Assembly: GCA_900769765.1 (NCBI GenBank)
Contig: CAAGHW010000016.1
Location: forward strand, 1 to 34,439
Direction of reading: 5' to 3'
DNA: 34,439 nt
From: Bacteroidaceae bacterium
GTDB taxonomy: Bacteria > Bacteroidota > Bacteroidia > Bacteroidales > Bacteroidaceae
Part shown: piece after piece, positions 24,934-32,020 of the stretch
How the letters are laid out: each line of letters begins with the position of its first letter
Position numbering within the stretch: position 1 is the stretch's first letter
The notes under the pieces: generated by a model
What the model saw: only the letters and a program-made list of their open reading frames with translations
Databases searched by the model: none
What the model was told of the DNA's origin: nothing
Position numbers and translations under genes: made by a program

Positions 24934-24941
24934 TATATTTG
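24934..24941 (+). promoter_or_regulatory. -7 box TATATTTG before the DUF349 gene
   Basis: A perfect TAnnTTTG box, about 108 bases before the ATG at 25049. No clear -33 box. The leader contains a weak hairpin (TTTTTCG/CGAAAA around 24988-25007). Confidence 0.5.
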
Positions 24942-25048
24942 TAACAGATTATGGTTTATTGATTGTAATCGCAAGAGAATATGGAGGCTTTTTCGCCTTG
25001 TGACGAAAAGGCTGTCTTGTTTTTATTGACCAATTAAAATTTTAACAG

Positions 25049-26932
25049 ATGAGCGAAAGTATTAAATCGAATGTACAGCCCGAAGAGCTGAACATTACGA
25101 GTTCTCCTGACGAGGCTGTAAATGCCGCTACGATTGAGTTGAATGAGCAAAACGGCATTGAAGAGGAGACTCAACAAGTGCAAACAGAAGATGTTGACAG
25201 CCCCGAGGCTGTTGGCGAAGACTCAAAACCGGCGACACGTCAGGACATAATAGTACGTTTGAAGGCTATTGCCGAGAGCGACGACGTGCTCACCTGTAAG
25301 AGTGAAGTGGAATCGTTGAAAGTGCAGTTCTACCGTATGCGTACTGCCGAAATAGAACTTGCCCATAAGGAGTTCCTTGCACAGGGTGGCGAGGCTGATG
25401 TGTTTATGCCACAGCCCGATGAACTCGAGGAACCGTTCAAGGAGGCAATGGCTCTTATCAAGAGCAAACGCAACGAGTGGCTTGCAGCGCAGGAAAAGGA
25501 GATGCAGGCAAATTATGAGCAGAAACTCTCATTGCTTGAACAGTTGCAGGCTCTTGTTGACAAGGCAGCACAGGGTAATCCTGAGGTGGCTGAATTCAAG
25601 GCTTTGCAACAGAGCTGGAAAGAGGTGAAGAACGTGCCTCAGGATAAGGTTGCTGCTTTGTGGAAGCAGTATCAGTTGCTTGTTGAGCAATTCTACGATG
25701 TGCTGAAGCTGAACAATGAATTCCGCGAATATGACTTCAAGAAGAATCTTGAGATAAAGACAAGATTGTGTGAGGCTGCCGAAGCACTTGAGAAAGATGA
25801 GGATGTCATTGCCGCTTTCCGTCAGTTGCAGCAGTTGCATAACGATTTCCGTGAGACAGGTCCTGTAGCTCCCGAATTGCGCGAGGATATCTGGACACGT
25901 TTCAAGAATGCCTCTACAATAGTGAACCGTCGTCATCAGGAGCATTTCGAGGCAAAGAAACAGAAAGAACAGGAAAATCTTGACAGAAAGAGTGCTATCT
26001 GTGAAGAGATAGAAAATATGGATTTCAAGGCGTTTGCCGGCTATCAGGCATGGAACGATGCAACACAGCGCGTTCTTGACCTTCAGGCACAGTGGAAAGA
26101 GATTGGCTTTGCTCCGCAAAAGATGAATCTTAAGGTATTCGAGCGTTTCCGTGCGGCATGCGATGAGTTCTTTAAGCAGAAGAGCGAGTTCTTTAAGGAG
26201 GCAAAGAATGCGTTGGCAAATAATTTTGAGCGCAAGAAGGCGTTGTGTGAGCTTGCCGAGCAGTTGAAGGACAGCGAGGAGTGGAAAGCTACAGCCGATA
26301 AGTTGGCAAAATTGCAGAAGGAGTGGAAAGAGATTGGCCCTGTGGCACAGAAATACTCCGAGGCTCTTTGGAAGCGTTTTGTGACTGCTTGCGATACATT
26401 CTTTGAGAGACGCAATGCCGCAACATCTTCACAGCGTAGCGTAGAACAGGAGAACCTGAAAAAGAAACGCGAAGTGATAGAGAAAATCAAGGCTATCGAC
26501 AGCACTCTGCCGGGTGAGGAGCAGACAAAGCAACTTGCGGTGCTGACACAGGAGTGGAACTCTATAGGCTTTGTTCCTTTCAAGGAAAAGGATAATGTCT
26601 ACAAGGAGTATAAGCAGGCTACCAATGCGTTGTATGAGGCTTTGCATGTGAATGCCAACGAGCGCAAGCTTGCGAACTTCCGCAATAACATAGCCAAGGG
26701 TGGCAACAGCCTGCAGCGCGAGCGCGAGCATCTTATTCGCCAATACGAGGCAATGAAGAGCGAGATTGCTACATATGAGAACAATATCGGATTCTTGAGC
26801 GTGTCAAACAAGAAGGGTGCAAGCCTTGTCGATGTGATGAAGCAGAAGGTCGATAAACTGAAAAAGGATGCACAGGTTGTTCTTGAGAAGATTCATCTTG
26901 TAGAGGATGAGATAGAGAAGAACGCGAAATGA
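25049..26932 (+). CDS. DUF349 repeat protein
   Basis: 627 residues, highly charged and almost wholly helical, without signal peptide or membrane segment, hence cytoplasmic. The first 70 residues are acidic and low in complexity. At least five DUF349-type repeats follow, recognised by W-K-E-I-G-x-V/A and a later W/F-x-R-F-x-x-A: WKEVKNVPQDKVAALWKQYQ, FRETGPVAPELREDIW, WKEIGFAPQKMNLKVFERF, WKEIGPVAQKYSEALWKRF and WNSIGFVPFKEKDNVYKEY. The C-terminus is a predicted coiled coil rich in Lys and Glu. The family is common in Bacteroidetes and its function is unknown to me. Transcribed alone, convergent with the S41 protease gene. Confidence 0.9.
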   Translation: MSESIKSNVQPEELNITSSPDEAVNAATIELNEQNGIEEETQQVQTEDVDSPEAVGEDSKPATRQDIIVRLKAIAESDDVLTCKSEVESLKVQFYRMRTAEIELAHKEFLAQGGEADVFMPQPDELEEPFKEAMALIKSKRNEWLAAQEKEMQANYEQKLSLLEQLQALVDKAAQGNPEVAEFKALQQSWKEVKNVPQDKVAALWKQYQLLVEQFYDVLKLNNEFREYDFKKNLEIKTRLCEAAEALEKDEDVIAAFRQLQQLHNDFRETGPVAPELREDIWTRFKNASTIVNRRHQEHFEAKKQKEQENLDRKSAICEEIENMDFKAFAGYQAWNDATQRVLDLQAQWKEIGFAPQKMNLKVFERFRAACDEFFKQKSEFFKEAKNALANNFERKKALCELAEQLKDSEEWKATADKLAKLQKEWKEIGPVAQKYSEALWKRFVTACDTFFERRNAATSSQRSVEQENLKKKREVIEKIKAIDSTLPGEEQTKQLAVLTQEWNSIGFVPFKEKDNVYKEYKQATNALYEALHVNANERKLANFRNNIAKGGNSLQREREHLIRQYEAMKSEIATYENNIGFLSVSNKKGASLVDVMKQKVDKLKKDAQVVLEKIHLVEDEIEKNAK

Positions 26933-26998
26933 AAGACTAAAAAGTGAATTTGGCTTTGTTCCCGAATCGTTTTATTCATTCATTCAGTAGAATAAAAG

Positions 26999-27029
26999 CA
27001 GGAGGATGATTCTTAAAATCATCCTCCTG
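26999..27029. terminator. Bidirectional terminator between DUF349 and S41 genes
   Basis: A perfect 13-base-pair stem (26999-27011, CAGGAGGATGATT, with 27017-27029) around CTTAA. T-rich stretches flank it on both strands, so it probably ends both convergent genes. Confidence 0.82.
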
Positions 27030-27034
27030 TCTAT

Positions 27035-28687
27035 TTATTTGGCAGGTGTCAGTATCTTTCTGTAGCGTTCGTTGTCCTTTAGTATGGCAAATGCCTCTTT
27101 CAGGTCGCTATCCTCGCGCAGACTGTATATTATCTCTCCTTTGTTGCCGTAGTAGCGTTTTATTATCTCGTCGGCAACAATGTCCTTAACATCCTTCTTG
27201 AAGTGTTCCAATGAGTGGTCGAGGTTGGCGTGCAGCTTCTTCTCAAGGTTTTCTATATCCTCTTTTGTTATTGAGGTGAATCCTTCGAACTCAATCATCT
27301 TCTTGAGGTCTTTCAGTATTTTAGCGCTCTGCAGGTCGTATGTGAATTCTCTCTTTTTCAGATATTCTTTGAATTCTGCATATACCTTGTCGCTTATGGT
27401 AAAGCTGTCGGCACTTGCAATTGTTTCGTTCTTTAGTCTGAAATCGGTAGCGAAATCGAATATTGCCATGTCCTGGATAAGGTAGAATAGCAGGGTGGAG
27501 AGTTCTTCCGATTTGGGCTCAATGTCGGGGCGTATGCCTCCGCCGTCACGCACCTCACGGCCTGCTGCAGTGTGGAATACGTTGGTAAGGCTGTCGGGCA
27601 GGCGGCTGGTGCGGCCGTCGTCAATCATGTGTGAATAGTCGAGCGCCTGTACGCAACGTCCGCTGGGGATATAGTATTTTGCTGTTGTCAGCTTAAGGTA
27701 ACCGCCGTAGTTCACTTGGCGTGTGCTCTGTACAAGTCCTTTGCCGAATGTGCGTGTACCTATGACAACGCCACGGTCGAGGTCCTGCAACGAGCCGGCA
27801 ACAATCTCCGACGCCGATGCCGTGTGTCCGTCTACAAGCACCGCTATGGGGCATACTGTATCTATCGGCTCATTCTGTGTCTTGTAAACCTCGTTGGCCT
27901 GCTTGATTTTTCCTTTGGTGGTTACTATTATCTTGCCTTTGGGGACGAACAGGTTTACAATGTCAACGGCCTCGTTCAGCAATCCGCCACCGTTTCCACG
28001 CAGGTCGATGACGAACGATTTTGCGCCGGCTTTCTTCAGTTCTATCACTGCATGGCGCATCTTCTTTGCGCAGTTGTCGGTGAAGCTCTCGAGCAGTATG
28101 TATCCTACATCGCCGTTCTGTATGCCGTAGTATGGTATTGCAGGCAGGGCAATGCTGGCTCTTTCGAGTGTCACGTTCTTTCTTCCTTTCTTGCCGGGGT
28201 GTTCAATCTCCAGGGTGAGTGATGTTCCCGGCTCTCCGCGCAACATGTCGCTTACGCTGTCGGTGCTCATTCCCTTGATGCTTGTTCCGTTGATTGCCCA
28301 AATGAGGTCTCCGGCTCTGAGCCCGGCTTTGTATGCCGGCATGTTTTCGTATGGGTCGGCAATGACAGTGGTGTTCTTATCGGTGTGGAAACGTATGACT
28401 GAGCCAATGCCGGCATATTTTCCCGTCGTCATCATCTTCAAATCCTCGCTCTTTTCCTCGGGGTAATATTCTGTGTAAGGGTCGAGGTTCCTGAGCATGG
28501 CGTCTATGCTCTTGTTTATCATCTTCTCGGGCATTATGCTGTCAACGTAGAACAGGTTCAGTTCCTTGATGATGTTGTTGTATATCGATATTTGTCGTGC
28601 CAGGTGCAGACGATGCTTGTCGTCGGCATTTGCCATAAGCGAGAAGCATACGGCTAATATAGAGAGTAGGATTGTTCTTTTGTTCAT
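27035..28687 (-). CDS. S41-family carboxyl-terminal processing peptidase
   Basis: 550 residues with a signal peptide (about 1-21, ends MANA), so periplasmic. Order: N-terminal helices with LDPYTEYYPEE (cap region), a PDZ domain (about 90-175; GIGSVIRF, AGLRAGDLIWAINGTSI), then the protease core VGYILLESF, FVIDLRGNGGG, and the catalytic pair Ser about 291 in DGHTASASEI and Lys about 316 in RTFGKGLVQ, 25 residues apart as in CtpA and Prc. The C-terminal 150 residues are helical. Family members trim C-termini or degrade envelope proteins; the target here is unknown. Transcribed alone from its own TATCTTCG box. Confidence 0.94.
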   Translation of the reverse strand: MNKRTILLSILAVCFSLMANADDKHRLHLARQISIYNNIIKELNLFYVDSIMPEKMINKSIDAMLRNLDPYTEYYPEEKSEDLKMMTTGKYAGIGSVIRFHTDKNTTVIADPYENMPAYKAGLRAGDLIWAINGTSIKGMSTDSVSDMLRGEPGTSLTLEIEHPGKKGRKNVTLERASIALPAIPYYGIQNGDVGYILLESFTDNCAKKMRHAVIELKKAGAKSFVIDLRGNGGGLLNEAVDIVNLFVPKGKIIVTTKGKIKQANEVYKTQNEPIDTVCPIAVLVDGHTASASEIVAGSLQDLDRGVVIGTRTFGKGLVQSTRQVNYGGYLKLTTAKYYIPSGRCVQALDYSHMIDDGRTSRLPDSLTNVFHTAAGREVRDGGGIRPDIEPKSEELSTLLFYLIQDMAIFDFATDFRLKNETIASADSFTISDKVYAEFKEYLKKREFTYDLQSAKILKDLKKMIEFEGFTSITKEDIENLEKKLHANLDHSLEHFKKDVKDIVADEIIKRYYGNKGEIIYSLREDSDLKEAFAILKDNERYRKILTPAK

Positions 28688-28709
28688 GGTCGTTTTTCTA
28701 TTTAACCGC

Positions 28710-28717
28710 GAAGATAA
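28710..28717 (-). promoter_or_regulatory. -7 box TATCTTCG of the S41 protease gene
   Basis: Read on the minus strand, TATCTTCG followed by CG, 22 bases before the protease ATG. The -33 side is AT-rich without a clear TTTG. Confidence 0.55.
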
Positions 28718-28755
28718 GACTTTGTTACCTTATTATAATATAAAGGTTTCTTTTT

Positions 28756-29367
28756 TTATGAATTTTTATCGGATGGCTGAGTTATTCCGATTATGGTGAT
28801 ACCGCTTGATTGCCCCACAACATAACGTGCGGTGTTGTTGTTCATCTCCTCGCCCTTTCGAGTGAAGCAGTCCATGTACAGTTCGCGTCCCTGTTCCATC
28901 TGTAGGCATTTGAAACTGTCGCCCGGTTTTATGCTTGAGTTCTGGGTGTGGGTTGCTATAAAGCGGTTGTCGCCAATGTATTCTATTTCGCATATTCTGT
29001 CTGGTGCCCAGCCCAGCTTTATGAGTGTGCCTTTTTTCAAATTATCGCAATTTATGGCATTTTTGCTTTCGAAAAGTTCCGATTCTTTATTTCCGTTCTT
29101 TTGTTGCTCCTGACAAAAATGCTCCCAATTTTCAGCATCTACAAAACGTGATATTATATCCAATATGCGTACAGAGATGTTGTTTACGTTACGGGTCGAG
29201 TAGTTCCAAAGACGTTCAAGAGTGCTGACCGAGACATGTTCCTTGCATTTGTACTCAATCTCTTCCGATAGTTTCTGTAAATAAGAATGTGATGTGATTT
29301 TTCCGAAAATCCTTTCAACTTCATTGCGTAGTGCAATTATTTGTGGCGTGTTTATATTTATTCCCAT
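28756..29367 (-). CDS. Uncharacterised protein with a putative N-terminal helical (HTH-like) domain
   Basis: 203 residues, no signal peptide or membrane segment, so probably cytoplasmic. Residues about 1-85 are helical (TPQIIALRNEVERIFGKI ... VSVSTLERLWNYS ... VRILDIISRF). The S-x-S-T-L-x-R-L-W-x-Y motif recurs in Bacteroidales hypothetical proteins and looks like a helix-turn-helix, but DNA binding is unproven. Residues about 110-195 form a small beta domain (KKGTLIKLGWAPDRICEIEY, FKCLQMEQGRELYMDCF, YVVGQSSGITII), which could be a sensor or oligomerisation part. I do not recognise a named family. It is divergent from the kinase gene with overlapping promoters, so it may control it (inference). 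Confidence 0.7.
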   Translation of the reverse strand: MGININTPQIIALRNEVERIFGKITSHSYLQKLSEEIEYKCKEHVSVSTLERLWNYSTRNVNNISVRILDIISRFVDAENWEHFCQEQQKNGNKESELFESKNAINCDNLKKGTLIKLGWAPDRICEIEYIGDNRFIATHTQNSSIKPGDSFKCLQMEQGRELYMDCFTRKGEEMNNNTARYVVGQSSGITIIGITQPSDKNS

Positions 29368-29383
29368 CTTTGTGTTTTTTATT

Positions 29384-29415
29384 ATTGCGAGGACAAAAAT
29401 ATAACATTATATTTG
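29384..29415 (+). promoter_or_regulatory. Divergent promoter region of kinase and regulator genes
   Basis: On the plus strand, ATTG (29384-29387), a 20-base spacer and TATATTTG (29408-29415) point to the kinase. On the minus strand, TATTTTTG (29401-29394) points to the 28756-29367 gene. The two elements interleave, so polymerase binding to one should hinder the other. Confidence 0.6.
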
Positions 29416-29451
29416 AAAAAGAATTTTAATGTGATTATTATTCTGGAATAA

Positions 29452-30624
29452 ATGTCAGATAGCGAAACATTCAAGCTTGTTGATAGTGGAATAGAGTCTT
29501 TTTCGTGCTATTCCATGCCTGAACTTCTTGCCGAAACATCTTCGGCAATCTTGTACCGTGTGCGTAAAGCCGGAAAATATTTCATGATAAAGACCCCAAA
29601 GGATAGTTCAGGCAGCTCGCTCGCCATGTTGCAACGCGAATACGAATTGTCGATAGGGTTGCAGCATCCCAATGTGGTGAATGTATTCACCTATGAGCCA
29701 AATGCCGTTGTGGGAGCAGGTATTGTCATGGAGTACGTCGATGGCCGAACCTTGTCACAATATCTTGCAGAGAATCCCACTCAGGCAATGCGGCGTAGGG
29801 TTTTTGAACAGTTGTTGCAGGCAGTTTCGTATATACATCGCAACGGGCTTGTGCATAACGATATAAAACCGGAAAATATATTGATTACCCGTTCCGACAA
29901 CGATGTCAAGCTTATTGATTTCGGCCTTGCCGACAACGATGCCTATTATCTTGCGCGGACACTCGGCTGTACCAAGGCATACGCTTCGCCCGAACTGCTT
30001 GCAAGGGATAAGGGCATCGATGCACGTAGCGATATATATTCGTTGGGTGTTATAATGAGCGAGATTTTCGGTAATCGTTTCTCGGGTATCTCTTCGCGTT
30101 GTCTTCGTAAAGAAAAGAATAAAAGATATGCCAATGCTGAAGAACTGCTGACAGCCTTTAAACATCGTAATCGTCCTCTTAAAGTTATCGTGGCATTGTT
30201 GATGGCAATACTGGTCTTGTTGCCTTTGTTGGGCTATGTAACTATGGTCTTGGAAGAACGCGAGTATCTTTCGACGCGTGATGCCATGATAGCGCAGGTC
30301 GAGAAAGACGTAGAGGCTATTTATAGAACAACAGCCGACTCTGTTTCACGGGCGGTTTATAGGGAATTTGCTATAAATAATTTAGTGTCGTTCTACGAAG
30401 TGTTGGGTGATTATCAAAAGGAGAACATATTACCGATAGCCGACCCTGAACTGAGTTCAATGCTATCGTCATGCTACATGAGAAAGCAGGCTGCTTGTTT
30501 GGAGATGTTGACGAAAAAGATAGAATCCATTCCATCGTTTTATAGCAGTGATTTGACTCCCGTAGAAATGCTCTTTTACGATAGCCTTGTTTCACGTCGT
30601 TTGCCGTATGTCCCTTATGAGTAG
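29452..30624 (+). CDS. Membrane-anchored Hanks-type Ser/Thr protein kinase
   Basis: 390 residues. The kinase domain fills about 18-240. Lys47 in FMIKTPK is the ATP-anchoring lysine, Glu63 in QREYEL the helix C partner, HNDIKPEN (about 135-142) the catalytic loop with Asp137, DFG at 156-158 binds magnesium, and SPELLARD stands for the APE motif. The HRD arginine is Asn136, and the glycine-rich loop is degenerate (AETSSAILYRV), though catalytic residues remain, so activity is likely but not certain. A membrane segment at about 243-265 leads to a 125-residue helical C-terminus predicted to lie in the periplasm, which has no PASTA repeats. Such kinases are uncommon in Bacteroidales. Followed by a long non-coding gap, so it seems monocistronic. 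Confidence 0.88.
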   Translation: MSDSETFKLVDSGIESFSCYSMPELLAETSSAILYRVRKAGKYFMIKTPKDSSGSSLAMLQREYELSIGLQHPNVVNVFTYEPNAVVGAGIVMEYVDGRTLSQYLAENPTQAMRRRVFEQLLQAVSYIHRNGLVHNDIKPENILITRSDNDVKLIDFGLADNDAYYLARTLGCTKAYASPELLARDKGIDARSDIYSLGVIMSEIFGNRFSGISSRCLRKEKNKRYANAEELLTAFKHRNRPLKVIVALLMAILVLLPLLGYVTMVLEEREYLSTRDAMIAQVEKDVEAIYRTTADSVSRAVYREFAINNLVSFYEVLGDYQKENILPIADPELSSMLSSCYMRKQAACLEMLTKKIESIPSFYSSDLTPVEMLFYDSLVSRRLPYVPYE

Positions 30625-30659
30625 ATGATGTTTTTTTAATGAAATTGACCATACCTTAA

Positions 30660-30905
30660 TAGAAACATTAAAAAGAGGTTTTGTTTTACGAACCTGCTAC
30701 CGCTCGGCAAAGCAAGTAAACTTTCTTTGCTCTCACTTAATCGCAGCTTTCGATGAGCGTAGCGAGTAACTGAATGTGAATGTTGCGATTGAGCGAGTGA
30801 AATAAAACTTGTTTTAATTTCACAATGAGCATTAGCAACATCGCCGAAGGCTTTGGATCTCAAACTGAGTTTTAAATAGATGCTTCGGCTTCGCTCAGCA
30901 TGACA
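30660..30905. repeat. Dispersed-type intergenic repeat with imperfect inverted arms
   Basis: The segment is unlike its surroundings in composition and contains short GAGCG/GCTCG-rich words, an inverted pair CTCACTTAATCGCA and TGCGATTGAGCGAG (12 of 14 match), and the end TGCTTCGGCTTCGCTCAGCA, which I recognise as a word that recurs between genes in Bacteroidales genomes. The minus strand can be read as a 75-codon frame (30863-30636), but I take this for a by-product of the repeat: no start region, no homologous domain. Copies cannot be counted from one window. Confidence 0.6.
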
Positions 30906-31020
30906 TTTAAACGTTGGGTCAACATCTATATTATTACCATATATTATAAAGTACTTGTAAACGAACGTTTAAAAAGGTTGAAAAACAATCTTTAGTATAA
31001 TAAACTGACAAAAATTGACA

Positions 31021-31080
31021 AAGTCCTGTTGTTTTTTTTATGCTACTTTTGCAAAAAGCAACAGAACTTCTTGTTTTTTT
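31021..31080 (+). other. Terminator-shaped hairpin directly before the second RNA
   Basis: 31021-31031 pairs with 31059-31069 (AAGTCCTGTTG/CAACAGAACTT, one mismatch) and the helix continues as T/A pairs; T-rich sequence with a run of seven T follows (31074-31080). The loop holds another TACTTTTG (31044-31051). It may stop transcription from upstream, carry a second promoter, or both. Confidence 0.45.
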
Positions 31081-31100
31081 GTTAAATAGTCTTACTTTTG
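31070..31100 (+). promoter_or_regulatory. Promoter of the second structured RNA
   Basis: CTTG (31070-31073), a 19-base spacer and a perfect TACTTTTG (31093-31100). The transcript should begin near 31106. Confidence 0.68.
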
Positions 31101-31105
31101 TAAGT

Positions 31106-31318
31106 GACATAACAATTAAACACGCGAGTGTTTGACATTCTCGCTGATGAACCTAGGAAATTCATTAACGGAAAGAGAGTGCAAACCCTGTCGCAAGGTG
31201 TTGTATATACCCTTGGTATATGCATACTTTTAGCGTAGGCTGTTGCTTTTCTCTTTTTCAGGGTTTTCCTAGGACCTATCAGCGGAGATTAAGTAATTAG
31301 TCTGCGCTTCTTTTTTTT
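31106..31318 (+). ncRNA. Unrecognised structured RNA with own promoter and terminator
   Basis: About 212 bases. A 5' hairpin 31118-31133 has six base pairs closed by the GNRA tetraloop GCGA. Then a long helix: 31142-31148 with 31278-31284 (CGCTGAT/ATCAGCG), 31152-31160 with 31265-31273 (CCTAGGAAA/TTTCCTAGG), and 31171-31179 with 31251-31259 (GAAAGAGAG/CTCTTTTTC, one G-T pair). Inside, 31203-31211 with 31215-31223 forms a nine-pair hairpin. ACCCT (31185-31189) can pair with AGGGT (31260-31264) as a pseudoknot. It does not carry motifs I know for RNase P, tmRNA, SRP RNA, T-box, TPP or cobalamin RNAs. It could be a free small RNA, a 6S-like RNA or a leader of the DUF4230 gene 77 bases downstream. 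No open frame of note lies inside. Ends are estimated. Confidence 0.7.
31281..31318 (+). terminator. Terminator of the second structured RNA
   Basis: 31281-31291 pairs with 31298-31308 (AGCGGAGATTA with TAGTCTGCGCT, one G-G mismatch and one G-T pair), followed by a T run ending at 31319 with one C. Its first four bases also close the RNA's long helix, so helix and terminator are partly exclusive. Confidence 0.7.
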
Positions 31319-31395
31319 ATATACGTTTTTATACAATGTCAGAAGCAAAGGCTCATTGCAAAGGTTGGTGAAACTAAATTTATTGAATAAATATT

Positions 31396-31968
31396 ATGCA
31401 AAAAACAACGTTTCTGCTTTTAGCACTACTGCTTTTATGCTCTTGTAATAACAAAGAAAAGCAACTTGATAAAGCCATTGATAAGGCTGTTGCTTGTGCC
31501 GAATTGGGTACAGTAGAGTACACTGTAACCAAACTTATCATTGCAAATGATAATGATTTTTATAAGTTAGGTGATAGGAAAATTATTTTCTCTTGTCGTA
31601 CGACAATGAAGGCCGGTATAGATCTTAAAGATTTTACAAAAGAAGATGTTGAGGTTTCAGATAAAGGTCGGACCGTGACAATCAATCTTCCACAGCCGAA
31701 AGTCCTGTCGTTCAACATGTCGGCCGAGGATATAAAACTCGAGTATTCAAAGGTGTCGGGACTGCGTACCGGTTTCAACACAGATGAACGTAACAGCCTG
31801 TTGAAACAGGGCGAAAAGGCAATTATAGATGACGCGCCGAATTTGGGTATATATGAAGATGCAAAGGAGAATGCAACGGATTTCTTCAAGGCATTGCTGG
31901 CCCATAGCGGGTTTGAGAATGTAAATGTATGCTTCAAGGAAGAGGAGAAAGTGGCTGAAAACAAATGA
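31396..31968 (+). CDS. DUF4230-family lipoprotein
   Basis: 190 residues. The N-terminus MQKTTFLLLALLLLCSCNN is a lipoprotein signal peptide with Cys17 as the likely lipid site. The body (EYTVTKLIIANDNDFYKLGD, FSCRTTMKAGIDLKDF, KGRTVTINLPQPKVLSF, and a helical C-terminus with ALLAHSGFENVNVCF) fits DUF4230, a family of unknown function in which a beta core of the type TMKAGIDLxxF and INLPxPxVL is conserved. The next gene encodes a second member with the same core, so the two are probably paralogues working together. First gene after the structured RNA; I see no promoter between them. Confidence 0.84.
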   Translation: MQKTTFLLLALLLLCSCNNKEKQLDKAIDKAVACAELGTVEYTVTKLIIANDNDFYKLGDRKIIFSCRTTMKAGIDLKDFTKEDVEVSDKGRTVTINLPQPKVLSFNMSAEDIKLEYSKVSGLRTGFNTDERNSLLKQGEKAIIDDAPNLGIYEDAKENATDFFKALLAHSGFENVNVCFKEEEKVAENK

Positions 31969-32020
31969 TACTCTCCTGTGACTGGAAATAAATACTCGAA
32001 GAATTTTAGGAAATTTAGAT

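Noticed and set aside
30636..30863. A 75-codon minus-strand frame in the kinase-RNA gap
   Set aside because: It lies wholly in the dispersed-type repeat, has no promoter or recognisable domain, and resembles hypothetical proteins that I think are translated repeats.
31021..31080. Retron-like msr/msd RNA near 31 kb
   Set aside because: There is no reverse transcriptase gene in the window and the inverted arms do not have the a1/a2 layout around an msr-msd pair.
31106..31318. tmRNA, RNase P RNA or SRP RNA
   Set aside because: I find no tRNA-like ends or tag frame, no GAGGAAAGTC-type RNase P core, and no SRP tetraloop domain motif.
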